NCBI RefSeq assembly: GCF_016743335.1
Contig: NZ_WCJE01000020.1
Location: forward strand, 1-40,181
Direction of reading: 5' to 3'
Length of the DNA stretch: 40,181 nt
From: Streptococcus suis
GTDB lineage: Bacteria; Bacillota; Bacilli; Lactobacillales; Streptococcaceae
The stretch's first letter is position 1; each line of letters starts with the position of its first letter. The translations under genes were made by a program, and so were the position numbers. The notes under the pieces are model-generated. The model had not been told where the DNA came from and ran no database searches. It saw only the letters and a list, made by a program, of their open reading frames with translations. Positions 1 through 8,764 of the stretch are shown here, piece by piece.

Positions 1-28
1 GGTGGAAGATATGTATGAGTATTGAAAA

Positions 29-60
29 TGATTCATCAATTTTAAGAAATTGATGAATCA
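29..60 (+). promoter_or_regulatory. 14-bp perfect stem-loop just upstream of the mecA ribosome binding site
   Basis: Bases 29–42 and 47–60 form a perfect 14-bp inverted repeat with a four-base loop (taag). The stem ends only a few bases before the mecA Shine-Dalgarno (gagg, about 66–69). There is no T-run after it, so it does not look like an intrinsic terminator. It could be the end of an upstream transcript, an operator, or a leader structure affecting mecA translation. The structure is seen directly; any function is inference. Confidence 0.6.
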
Positions 61-75
61 ATGAATGAGGTAGTT

Positions 76-798
76 ATGAAAGTAAAGCAAATTAGTGATT
101 CAACCTTGAAAATCACTATAAAATTAGATGATTTGGAAGAGAGAGGAATGGAACTTTCGGACTTTCTCATTCCGCAAGAAAAGACAGAGGAGTTCTTCTA
201 TACAGTTTTGGATGAATTGGATTTACCAATGACTTTCCGAGAAAGCGGTATGCTGAGTTTTCGTGTGACTCCGAAGCCAGATCGGGTGGATATCTTTGTT
301 ACCAAATCTGATTTGGATCAGAGCTTGAATTTCGATGAATTTACAGATTTGTCGGAACTTGGTGATGTCGCAAGTATGACTCCAGATGAGTTTTTCAAGA
401 GTTTGGAACAAACCGTTCGTGAGAAAAGTGCACCGGATGCAACAGCCGTTCGTCATTTGGAAGAGGTAGAGCAAGAGGAAGAAGCAGATGAAGAGGAGCA
501 AGAGCGCTATATTTACTATATTTTGGAATTTCCAACGATAGAGGATCTGTTTACTTTTGTTGGTACGGTTGATTATCCAGTAGAAGAATCGGAATTATAT
601 AAAATGGATGGTCACTACTACTTGACCGTTCTTATCAATGTAGAAAATCGTTCCAAGCAGTATCCAGGCTACATTCTCTCACGAATGTTGGAATTTACCA
701 ATGATACGAAGTTGACCAGACCTGCTTTACAAGAACACGGAACTTTGATGCTTCCGCTTGCGGCAATCGAGGAGCTTAGGAAGGTTCCGACAGTATGA
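76..798 (+). CDS. mecA: Adapter protein MecA
   Basis: Predicted 240-residue ClpC adapter. In streptococci MecA delivers the competence sigma factor ComX (and other clients) to the ClpC/ClpP protease. The N-terminus MKVKQISDSTLKI matches the family start, so I place the start at 76 rather than at the in-frame ATG at 61. The 76 start has gagg at a normal distance. The layout is typical: an N-terminal substrate-binding domain (about 1–80), an acidic linker rich in Glu (about 135–145), and a C-terminal ClpC-binding domain that begins around ERYIYYILEF. The stop overlaps the rgpG start by ATGA, which indicates translational coupling. A strong stem-loop lies directly upstream. Confidence 0.93.
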   Translation: MKVKQISDSTLKITIKLDDLEERGMELSDFLIPQEKTEEFFYTVLDELDLPMTFRESGMLSFRVTPKPDRVDIFVTKSDLDQSLNFDEFTDLSELGDVASMTPDEFFKSLEQTVREKSAPDATAVRHLEEVEQEEEADEEEQERYIYYILEFPTIEDLFTFVGTVDYPVEESELYKMDGHYYLTVLINVENRSKQYPGYILSRMLEFTNDTKLTRPALQEHGTLMLPLAAIEELRKVPTV

Positions 799-1967
799 TT
801 CCTTTTGCTCTAAAATACATAATGGTCATTATTACAACCATGGTCATATCAGCCATTGCGACCCCTTTGGTTCGTTTTATATCCCTGAGGGTTGGAGCAG
901 TCGATAATCCCAATGCACGGCGGATAAATAAGGTGCCCATGCCTTCAGCGGGAGGTCTGGCCATCTTTGTGGCATTTACCATTTCTGTCCTATGGTTTTT
1001 ACCAGGAATTGTTACCCGTGTCAATTACCATGGCACCTACTTGCATTATATCTGGCCCCTGGTCCTAGCATCCAGCATTATCGTTCTTACGGGATTCATT
1101 GATGATGTCAAGGAGCTAAAGCCTGCTCCTAAAATGTTTGGTATTCTAGCTGCAGCGACGATCATTTGGATTTTTACGGAATTTCGTTTTGATAGCTTTA
1201 AGATTCCTTTTGGAGGACCTTTCCTTCAATTTCCTATCTGGCTCTCTTTTCTATTAACGGTCCTTTGGATTGTTTCCATTACGAATGCAGTCAACTTGAT
1301 TGATGGTCTGGATGGTCTGGTTTCGGGAGTATCGATTATTTCCTTGACAACGATGGGAATTGTGTCTTATTTCTTTTTGCATGATAGCAATATTTTTTTG
1401 ACCTTAACCATCTTTGTTTTGGTTGCGGCGATTGTAGGTTTTTTGCCTTATAACTATAATCCCGCCATCATTTATCTTGGCGATACAGGAGCCCTTTTCA
1501 TTGGGTTTATGATTGGAGTCTTGTCGCTTCAAGGACTGAAAAATTCGACAGCTGTTGCAGTGGTTACTCCGATGATTATTCTTGGAGTGCCTATTACGGA
1601 TACTGTAGTAGCCATCATTCGTCGAAAATTGTCTGGACAAAAAATCTATGAAGCAGATAAGATGCATCTGCATCATCGCTTGCTCTCTCTGGGACTTACT
1701 CATCGTGGCACTGTATTGGTGATTTACGCCATCTCTTTCTTATTCTCCCTGACCTCTCTTTTGCTCAATGTTTCGAGTCGAATAGGGGGTATTCTCCTAT
1801 TGGTGACCATGGGACTGGGGATTGAGATTCTCTGTGAATTGATTGGCATCTTTGGTATCAATAGAACTCCGTTGCTCAATCTTCTTCGGTTTATTGGTAA
1901 TAGTAGTTACCGTCAAGAAAAAATCGCAAAGTATAAAAAGTGCTACGAAGAGAAAAAAAGAAAATAA
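795..1967 (+). CDS. rgpG: Undecaprenyl-phosphate N-acetylglucosaminyl-1-phosphate transferase (TagO/WecA/RgpG family)
   Basis: 390-residue polytopic membrane enzyme that transfers GlcNAc-1-phosphate to undecaprenyl phosphate, the first step of rhamnan or wall-polymer synthesis in streptococci. Family motifs are visible: Asp pair in GFIDDVKE (D103-D104), NLIDGLDG (167–174), YLGDTGAL (228–234) and the HLHHRLL motif (291–297), set among about ten hydrophobic segments. It starts inside the mecA stop codon (ATGA). The last 22 codons, the stop and the downstream terminator lie in the 116-bp segment duplicated by the IS insertion, so the gene itself is intact. rgpG is the usual streptococcal name for a gene in this position; tagO would be equally defensible. 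Confidence 0.92.
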   Translation: MIPFALKYIMVIITTMVISAIATPLVRFISLRVGAVDNPNARRINKVPMPSAGGLAIFVAFTISVLWFLPGIVTRVNYHGTYLHYIWPLVLASSIIVLTGFIDDVKELKPAPKMFGILAAATIIWIFTEFRFDSFKIPFGGPFLQFPIWLSFLLTVLWIVSITNAVNLIDGLDGLVSGVSIISLTTMGIVSYFFLHDSNIFLTLTIFVLVAAIVGFLPYNYNPAIIYLGDTGALFIGFMIGVLSLQGLKNSTAVAVVTPMIILGVPITDTVVAIIRRKLSGQKIYEADKMHLHHRLLSLGLTHRGTVLVIYAISFLFSLTSLLLNVSSRIGGILLLVTMGLGIEILCELIGIFGINRTPLLNLLRFIGNSSYRQEKIAKYKKCYEEKKRK

Positions 1968-2017
1968 GAATCTTTCTAAACAAGATAAGAGCCGTCAGGC
2001 TCTTTTTTTGATATAAT
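1902..2017. repeat. Left copy of a 116-bp direct repeat (IS target-site duplication)
   Basis: These 116 bases recur without a mismatch at 3984–4099 (constant offset 2082). The repeat holds the 3' end of rgpG, its stop codon, its rho-independent terminator and a TGATATAAT extended -10 hexamer. The pair brackets the IS at 2018–3983 exactly. The length is far beyond the usual 2–14 bp, but it suits the IS1634/IS1549 group, which is known for long variable duplications. Confidence 0.93.
1988..2009 (+). terminator. Rho-independent terminator of mecA–rgpG (first copy)
   Basis: Stem AGAGCC/GGCTCT with loop GTCA, followed by seven T. It is duplicated at 4070–4091 by the IS insertion. In the present arrangement it ends rgpG transcription before the IS. 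Confidence 0.88.
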
Positions 2018-2043
2018 CCCGTCTTTGACAGTTTGAAACGACA

Positions 2044-2088
2044 AAAACCTCCCTAACCCTATGCATATCAAGGGTTTAGAGAGGTTTT
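2044..2088 (-). terminator. Hairpin terminator at the transposase 3' end
   Basis: Long stem formed by aaaacctc + cctaaccct (2044–2060) and agggtttag + gaggtttt (2071–2088), with a ten-base loop and one bulged A. Read on the minus strand it is followed by T residues. It overlaps the transposase stop codon. Read on the plus strand it could also stop transcription entering the IS from rgpG. Confidence 0.75.
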
Positions 2089-3851
2089 CATTTTATATCA
2101 AAAATGCGTACTTTTTCCCGATTTTGACGATTGTAAAATTTTTTCATCTTTTTTTCGCTAATAATTTGATAATCACTTCTGAAACCAAATGTCTGATGCA
2201 ATTCATCAGTAATAGCGGTCCGAGTATAGTTTGGTAGGTAACCAAAACCAGGCAGATACTTAAAAGTGTATGACCGTAAGGTTTCAATCAGTTCTGTGCA
2301 AGTGAATTGTTTATGAAGGGCTAGTTCTAAGTAGCGATAGAGTATAAGAGCAAGAAAGCAAGTTGTAAAGTGAGCAGAAATACGATCTTCACGACTTAAA
2401 TAAACTGGTCTAGCTTTCAATTCATGTTTCATAATACGGAAACATTCTTCAATTTCCCATCTTCTCTGATTAATGGAGACAATGGTCTCAATCGTATCGT
2501 CTAAGTTTGTCGTCACCGCATAAATCCCATCAAATCTTGCTTCAGAAAGAACACGATCCTCGTCCAACTCAATAAACGTTTTCTCAGCTATTTCCCCATC
2601 CCTTGTTGTCTCTGTTACTTTGAGGAAACGCTTTGGATCTGTAGATTGTTTTTTCTTGTAGCTAGCTGGTTTTCCCAGCCATTTTGAAGCACGTTGAATC
2701 TGGCGTTCGCGTATCTTTCTTTGGTAATCTCTGTATTTAGCTGAGAAGGTTACAATCAATCGTTGGTCTTCTAGACCGTCTTGAGGCATGGGGCATTCTT
2801 TGTAGAAGACTTGTCTGTAGAGAAGGTCAGGCTTGCTCTCGTCTAGTGCAGAAATATCATAGAATGTCCCAGACTGCTCCCCCATTAACCGCCAACCTGT
2901 AGAAGATGTTGCCCAGTCTTTGTCTTCTTTTTTTAACTTTTTGACAGATTGAGTTGTGACAAAAGCTCTCCCGCTGATGTTATTGTAGCGCTTATTACCA
3001 ATAGAAGAAAGTCCAGCATCTGTACAGACCACAAATTGAGCTTTTTCAAAATCCTTGATAATCTTCTTCTCTAAAGGTTTCATGGTCGTCTGTTCGTTTG
3101 TGTTACCAGGTGTGATGGAGAAAGCTAAGGGAATTCCTTGAGAGTCCATAAATAGCCCCATTTGAACGATTGGATTTGGCCGATGTTCTTTCGAATAGCC
3201 GTATTGTCTCAGTTGTCCCTCCTCATCTTCTTCCTCAATTTCGAAATAGAAATTTGTACAGTCGTAATAGAGAACATCTGTTTTACGAGAGGAAAGAGTA
3301 GCTGAGTTTTTATAAAGTTGTTCCTGAATGAAATCCGTCTCTTTGGCAATAATTTCTAATCCTCGGTAGAGATGTTGGAGTTCAATCGTTGTAGGTTCTA
3401 GAAGGGTTTGTGAGAATTGAGCGGTAGACCGTTTAGAGGATGGGAATAGGATTCTGCCGTAGAGGAGGCGAGACAGAATGGTATCTAAGTGAAAACTAAA
3501 GTGATACCTTTTCTGAATATCGCGACAGATTTTATCCAATCCCAACTGATAATAGATATTCTGTAGAAACAAATATCCCCCATGATACTCATTTCGTTGG
3601 TCCTGTTTCAACTGCCTATTCTCATGAAGTTTGATTAAGATTTCTTGTTTATCTTCTTTATCGAGTTCGGTTAACTCTTTAGCCCGCAATTTTGCCCATT
3701 CCATAGGTTCCATTTCGGGATGTAGCTGTTGAAGAGTTTCGTGATTACCCAGATTTTCAACAATAGTTGATGTCCGTTTGTTTCCGACCTTGATATCTTT
3801 AATAATGGCATAATTGATTGTGTTTTTAGATACTGATTTTTTAACTCTCAT
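2088..3851 (-). CDS. IS1634-family (IS4 superfamily) DDE transposase
   Basis: Predicted 587-residue transposase, the usual length for IS1634 enzymes. I place the start at the ATG whose complement is 3849–3851 (MRVKKSVSKNT), because gaggtg lies about 7–8 bases upstream. A longer reading from 3911 would add a hydrophobic 20-residue extension without a good ribosome binding site. Seen: a catalytic-type Asp in FVVCTDAGLSSIG and the C-terminal RRWEIEECFRIMKHELK block, which corresponds to the Y/W-x2-R-x3-E-x6-K signature of IS4-type transposases. It occupies nearly all of the IS and appears intact, so the element may be active. Confidence 0.9.
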   Translation of the reverse strand: MRVKKSVSKNTINYAIIKDIKVGNKRTSTIVENLGNHETLQQLHPEMEPMEWAKLRAKELTELDKEDKQEILIKLHENRQLKQDQRNEYHGGYLFLQNIYYQLGLDKICRDIQKRYHFSFHLDTILSRLLYGRILFPSSKRSTAQFSQTLLEPTTIELQHLYRGLEIIAKETDFIQEQLYKNSATLSSRKTDVLYYDCTNFYFEIEEEDEEGQLRQYGYSKEHRPNPIVQMGLFMDSQGIPLAFSITPGNTNEQTTMKPLEKKIIKDFEKAQFVVCTDAGLSSIGNKRYNNISGRAFVTTQSVKKLKKEDKDWATSSTGWRLMGEQSGTFYDISALDESKPDLLYRQVFYKECPMPQDGLEDQRLIVTFSAKYRDYQRKIRERQIQRASKWLGKPASYKKKQSTDPKRFLKVTETTRDGEIAEKTFIELDEDRVLSEARFDGIYAVTTNLDDTIETIVSINQRRWEIEECFRIMKHELKARPVYLSREDRISAHFTTCFLALILYRYLELALHKQFTCTELIETLRSYTFKYLPGFGYLPNYTRTAITDELHQTFGFRSDYQIISEKKMKKFYNRQNREKVRIFDIK

Positions 3852-4069
3852 GGATTCGCACCTCACTCTATTATATAACAGTACGAAAAAGTACGCAATA
3901 AATATGTGCAAGAATTTGACAAAAAAATAGCATCACATCAACGTTTGTGGCACTTTTGTGTCATTCAAACTGTCAAACTCCCGAGTAGTTACCGTCAAGA
4001 AAAAATCGCAAAGTATAAAAAGTGCTACGAAGAGAAAAAAAGAAAATAAGAATCTTTCTAAACAAGATA

Positions 4070-4091
4070 AGAGCCGTCAGGCTCTTTTTTT
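4070..4091 (+). terminator. Second copy of the rgpG terminator
   Basis: Same AGAGCC–GTCA–GGCTCT–T7 hairpin as 1988–2009, carried in the right duplication. It now stops transcripts that leave the IS rightwards and so shields the suf region. Confidence 0.85.
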
Positions 4092-4099
4092 GATATAAT
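4091..4099 (+). promoter_or_regulatory. Extended -10 promoter element (TGATATAAT)
   Basis: TG-n-TATAAT lies directly after the terminator and has no convincing -35 17 bp upstream, so it would rely on the extended -10. It is a candidate promoter for the suf operon, although 600 bases of repeats lie in between. The same nine bases occur at 2009–2017, where they now end at the IS boundary. Confidence 0.4.
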
Positions 4100-4120
4100 A
4101 TAGTGGATATGGTTAATTAA

Positions 4121-4273
4121 TACTCAATGAAAATCAAAAGTAGCCTAGGAAACGAAGCCGAAGATAGAACTCTGTTACTATCTTATTTCAAGGTAACAGG
4201 CTGAAAACCTCCACTGGAGCTTTTCGCTCATCAAGGTAAGTTGACAACGGATAATTTTGATTTTCGAAGAGTA
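4121..4273. repeat. RUP-like MITE with IS630-type ends
   Basis: This 153-bp element has terminal inverted repeats TACTC-N4-AAAATCAAAA (left end 4121–4139; right end is the reverse complement ending at 4273) and starts and ends with TA, as expected for IS630-type TA targeting. The interior has several short palindromes and no gene. The same terminal consensus bounds the IS630 element at 33553–34702 in this window. From established knowledge, the pneumococcal RUP repeats are thought to be mobilised by IS630-Spn1. I infer the same relation here. Confidence 0.75.
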
Positions 4274-4301
4274 TAAAATCGTCAGAAAAGACTATTTTAT
4301 A
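4272..4301. repeat. AT-rich hairpin next to the MITE
   Basis: TATAAAAT and ATTTTATA pair (8 bp), followed after one mismatch by GTC/GAC, around the loop AGAAAA. It abuts the RUP-like element. No T-run follows, so it is probably part of the repeat landscape rather than a terminator. Confidence 0.5.
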
Positions 4302-4338
4302 GATTAACACTCTCTGAAAATCATCATTAACAAGAAAA

Positions 4339-4623
4339 GAGGCTGGGCTCAAGCCCCGCACCACTTCTCGAAGTTAGTGTCAACATCTCAGCGCAGTGGT
4401 TGATTGTCAGATTTGTTCGTGTTTTACACTCCAAATCTGACAATTACGACTGTTGCGAACAAAGTTCGCTCTATTTCCAACCTTAAAAGGTTCACTGAAC
4501 CTTTTGAGCTGTGCGGGGGCGGGAGTGAAACAGTCTGGGAATAGACTGTTTCAGCTCAACAACTTAAAACTAGGACTTGTTGACGAACTCTTCTATGAAT
4601 GGTCGGGTTCTTTCCCACTGCCA
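4339..4623 (-). repeat. Palindrome-rich intergenic repeat (streptococcal type)
   Basis: The stretch between the MITE and sufC is a chain of hairpins: gggct/agccc near 4345, tgtcagattt/aaatctgaca (about 4406–4443), gcgaac/gttcgc (about 4455–4470), aaaggtt/aacctttt (about 4487–4509) and tgaaacagtct/agactgtttca (about 4527–4554). Its right edge, read on the minus strand, has the core AGTGGGAAAGAAC. That core recurs at the window end (40165–40180), so this looks like one member of a dispersed family lying in reverse orientation. An 88-codon open frame in it has no protein-like features and I do not call it a gene. Confidence 0.6.
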
Positions 4624-4706
4624 AAGTTGAGTCTTATCGGTGTATCTAGTTTGCTTGGTCAGTTAATGTGGTTTTTGAAGAGGAAAAAAATGAAAAGGAG
4701 CACAGC

Positions 4707-5480
4707 ATGTCAGTATTAGAAATCAAAGACCTTCATGTGGAAATTGAAGGCAAAGAAATCTTGAAGGGTGTGAATTTGACCCTTAAAACAGGTGAAATTG
4801 CAGCCATCATGGGACCGAACGGAACAGGGAAATCCACCCTTTCAGCAGCCATCATGGGCAATCCAAGTTATGAAGTGACCCAAGGGGAAATTCTCTTTGA
4901 CGGTGTCAATATTTTAGAATTAGAAGTCGATGAACGTGCCCGCATGGGACTCTTCTTGGCTATGCAATATCCGTCAGAAATTCCAGGGATTACTAATGCA
5001 GAGTTCCTCCGTGCCGCTATGAATGCTGGTAAGGAAGACGAAGACAAGATTTCTGTCCGTGATTTCATCACCAAGTTGGATGAAAAAATGGAACTCCTCA
5101 ACATGAAAGAGGAAATGGCAGAGCGTTACCTCAACGAAGGTTTCTCAGGTGGTGAGAAAAAACGCAATGAGATTCTGCAATTACTCATGTTGGAACCAAC
5201 CTTTGCCCTTCTTGATGAGATTGACTCAGGTTTGGACATCGATGCGCTTAAAGTCGTGTCAAAAGGAATCAATGCGATGCGTGGGGAAGGCTTCGGTGCC
5301 ATGATTATCACCCACTACCAACGCTTGCTCAACTACATCACTCCTGATGTTGTCCATGTCATGATGGAAGGCCGTGTCGTACTTTCAGGCGGACCAGAAT
5401 TGGCGCAACGCTTGGAAAAAGAAGGGTATGTCCAAGTTGCAGCAGAGCTTGGCATCGACTACAAAGAAGATGACATTTAA
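4707..5480 (+). CDS. sufC: Fe-S cluster assembly ATPase SufC
   Basis: 257-residue ABC-type ATPase that works in the cytosol with SufB and SufD as the scaffold for iron-sulfur cluster assembly. Walker A is GPNGTGKS (36–43), the signature is SGGEKKRNE (147–155), which is characteristic of SufC, Walker B is FALLDEID (166–173), and the switch His is in ITHYQ (H203). The start at 4707 has AAGGAG (4694–4699) at a normal distance; a longer frame from 4668 lacks this. It is the first gene of sufC-D-S-U-B. The region upstream is filled with repeats, so its promoter is not obvious. Confidence 0.95.
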   Translation: MSVLEIKDLHVEIEGKEILKGVNLTLKTGEIAAIMGPNGTGKSTLSAAIMGNPSYEVTQGEILFDGVNILELEVDERARMGLFLAMQYPSEIPGITNAEFLRAAMNAGKEDEDKISVRDFITKLDEKMELLNMKEEMAERYLNEGFSGGEKKRNEILQLLMLEPTFALLDEIDSGLDIDALKVVSKGINAMRGEGFGAMIITHYQRLLNYITPDVVHVMMEGRVVLSGGPELAQRLEKEGYVQVAAELGIDYKEDDI

Positions 5481-5496
5481 GTCTTTGGAGGAAGCT

Positions 5497-6759
5497 ATGA
5501 CCAAAGAAAAGATTCAAGAATTTTCAGCCTTGCAGGCAGAACCAACTTGGTTGACAGACCTGCGCCTTAAGGCTTTTGACAAAATAGCAGAGCTGGACTT
5601 GCCGGTTATCGAGCGGGTCAAATTTCACCGTTGGAACCTTGGTGACGGAAGCCTAGCCACAAATGATGAAATCGGGGCTGTTCCAGATTTTACAGCTATC
5701 GGTGACAATCCTATGTTGGTTCAAGTTGGCAGCCAAACGGTTTTAGAACAACTGCCCGCTGACCTAGTAGAGAAAGGTGTAGTCTTTACAGACTTTGCCT
5801 CAGCCATGGATGTCATTCCTGATGTCATTGAAAAATACCTCGGTGCTGCCGTAGCCTACGACGAGCACAAATTAGCGGCTTACAACACAGCCTATTTTAA
5901 CGCAACAGCTGTCCTCTACGTGCCAGATAATGTTGAAATCGACCAGCCAGTTGAGGCCCTTTTCTACCAAGACAGCACTAGTCCAGTTGCTTTTAATAAA
6001 CGTGTCCTCATCATCGCTGGAAAAAATGCCAAGCTTAATTATCTAGAACGCTTTGAAAGTCTGGGCGACGGCGCAGCAACGACTTCAGCCAATATTGTCG
6101 TGGAAGTAATCGCCCTTGCTGGTAGCCAAATCAAGTTTGCGGCTATTGACCGTCTTGGCAAGCATTTGGATACCTACCTCAACCGTCGTGGCTATCTCGG
6201 AAATGATGCAACGATTGACTGGGCGATTGGTCTGCTTAACGAAGGAAATGTGGTTGCCGATTTGGACAGCGAATTGAAAGGAAACGGCAGTCATGCCAAC
6301 CTCAAAGTTGTCGGCCTTTCATCTGGTCGTCAGGTACAAGGTGTGGATACGCGCGTGACCAACTACGGTCATAATTCGGTCGGACACATCCTGCAACATG
6401 GGGTTATCTTAGAAAGCGGAACCTTGACCTTCAATGGTATCGGACACATTGTTCGTGGTGCCAAAGGTGCGGATGCCCAGCAAGAAAGCCGCGTCCTCAT
6501 GCTGTCTGACAAGGCTCGCTCCGATGCCAACCCAATTCTCCTTATCGATGAGAATGAGGTCACAGCTGGACACGCAGCCTCAATCGGTCAAGTGGACCCA
6601 GAAGACATGTACTACCTCATGAGTCGCGGTTTGGACCGAGCAACTGCTGAACGCTTGGTTGTTCGCGGTTTCCTTGGAGCAGTCATTACCGAAATTCCTG
6701 TCAAGGAAGTTCGTGACCAACTGATTGCCGTGATTGAAGAAAAACTAACAAAGAGATAA
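5497..6759 (+). CDS. sufD: Fe-S cluster assembly protein SufD
   Basis: 420-residue scaffold partner of SufB and SufC. The C-terminal half has the beta-helix typical of SufB/SufD, with the block GHAASIGQVDPEDMYYLMSR (about residues 350–370) that is closely mirrored in SufB downstream. The chosen start at 5497 (MTKEKIQEF) follows ggagg; the frame is open further upstream inside sufC, but that would overlap the SufC coding region by over 100 bases. It lies 16 bases after sufC and 3 bases before sufS, consistent with one operon. Confidence 0.94.
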   Translation: MTKEKIQEFSALQAEPTWLTDLRLKAFDKIAELDLPVIERVKFHRWNLGDGSLATNDEIGAVPDFTAIGDNPMLVQVGSQTVLEQLPADLVEKGVVFTDFASAMDVIPDVIEKYLGAAVAYDEHKLAAYNTAYFNATAVLYVPDNVEIDQPVEALFYQDSTSPVAFNKRVLIIAGKNAKLNYLERFESLGDGAATTSANIVVEVIALAGSQIKFAAIDRLGKHLDTYLNRRGYLGNDATIDWAIGLLNEGNVVADLDSELKGNGSHANLKVVGLSSGRQVQGVDTRVTNYGHNSVGHILQHGVILESGTLTFNGIGHIVRGAKGADAQQESRVLMLSDKARSDANPILLIDENEVTAGHAASIGQVDPEDMYYLMSRGLDRATAERLVVRGFLGAVITEIPVKEVRDQLIAVIEEKLTKR

Positions 6760-8413
<1,654 letters not shown>

Positions 8414-8420
8414 GCATCAA

Positions 8421-8641
8421 TATAGTCATTTAGTTTTTCTTTTATTACTTCGACGCAAGAGGAAACTCCGTTTCCTTATTTCCAACTTCAAACACTCCAC
8501 TGGATTGTTTGAACTCGCTTTGCCATACTCTGCGGGGATGACTTGCTCCGCAAGTGCTATCTCCAACCTTGTACAGTCACTCGACTGTACAAGCAGTCTG
8601 CAGCTCGTTGCCTAGTACTAAAAGTAAACTAAAAGACTATA
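8421..8641. repeat. MITE-like element with TATAGTC ends, between sufU and sufB
   Basis: Left end begins TATAGTCATTTAGTTT and the right end in reverse complement begins TATAGTCTTTTAGTTT; the similarity continues for about 28 bases. The interior holds a string of hairpins: ggaaac/gtttcc, ttcaaaca/tgtttgaa, acttgc/gcaagt, and cttgtacagtc/gactgtacaag. A degenerate relative is present at 22458–22616. No transposase is encoded. A 72-codon open frame here is accidental. It separates sufB from the rest of the operon. Confidence 0.7.
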
Positions 8642-8651
8642 AATAAAAAAT

Positions 8652-8726
8652 GAAAATCATACAGAAAGGATTGTTCAGTTTCTGATTGGAATTGAACAGG
8701 CCCAGGAAGCTTTGAAGAAAGCGTAA
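8652..8726 (+). pseudogene. Possible 3' remnant of an unknown coding sequence before sufB
   Basis: Directly right of the MITE, 24 codons followed by TAA translate to a protein-like, helix-prone string ending [15 protein letters not shown], with no start codon of its own. The last residues recall the NALKKALE end of SufU, but the similarity is too short to prove duplication. It may be the tail of a gene cut by the MITE, or chance. I do not recognise the parent protein. Confidence 0.3.
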
Positions 8727-8764
8727 CAGCATTCTCATACTTTTTGGGCTTAGTATCTTATATT

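Larger units (their letters stand above)
2018..3983 (-). mobile_element. IS1634-family insertion sequence (about 1.97 kb)
   Basis: The element is defined by the flanking 116-bp direct repeats. Its ends are imperfect inverted repeats sharing tttgacagtttgaa (left end about 2024–2037, right end in reverse complement about 3964–3977). It carries one long transposase gene on the minus strand that fills almost the whole element. The outermost 6 bases of the two ends do not pair well, so the exact boundary could shift by a few bases. The element looks complete and recent, because both target copies are identical. Confidence 0.9.
3984..4099. repeat. Right copy of the 116-bp direct repeat (IS target-site duplication)
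   Basis: Exact copy of 1902–2017. Here it leaves an orphan fragment of the rgpG 3' end (22 codons plus stop, no start), the terminator (4070–4091) and the extended -10 element (4091–4099). The segment keeps the original junction with the downstream spacer, so it represents the pre-insertion sequence order. Confidence 0.93.

Noticed and set aside
3852..3911. Hydrophobic 20-residue extension of the IS1634 transposase
   Set aside because: The internal ATG at 3851 has a good gaggtg site and fits the family; the extension would be an odd signal-like segment.
4453..4719. 88-codon open frame before sufC
   Set aside because: It lies inside the palindrome-rich repeat, has no ribosome binding site or protein-like pattern and runs into the sufC start.
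5374..5496. Longer N-terminus for SufD starting inside sufC
   Set aside because: It would overlap sufC by more than 100 bases and adds residues not found in SufD; the 5497 start has its own ggagg site.
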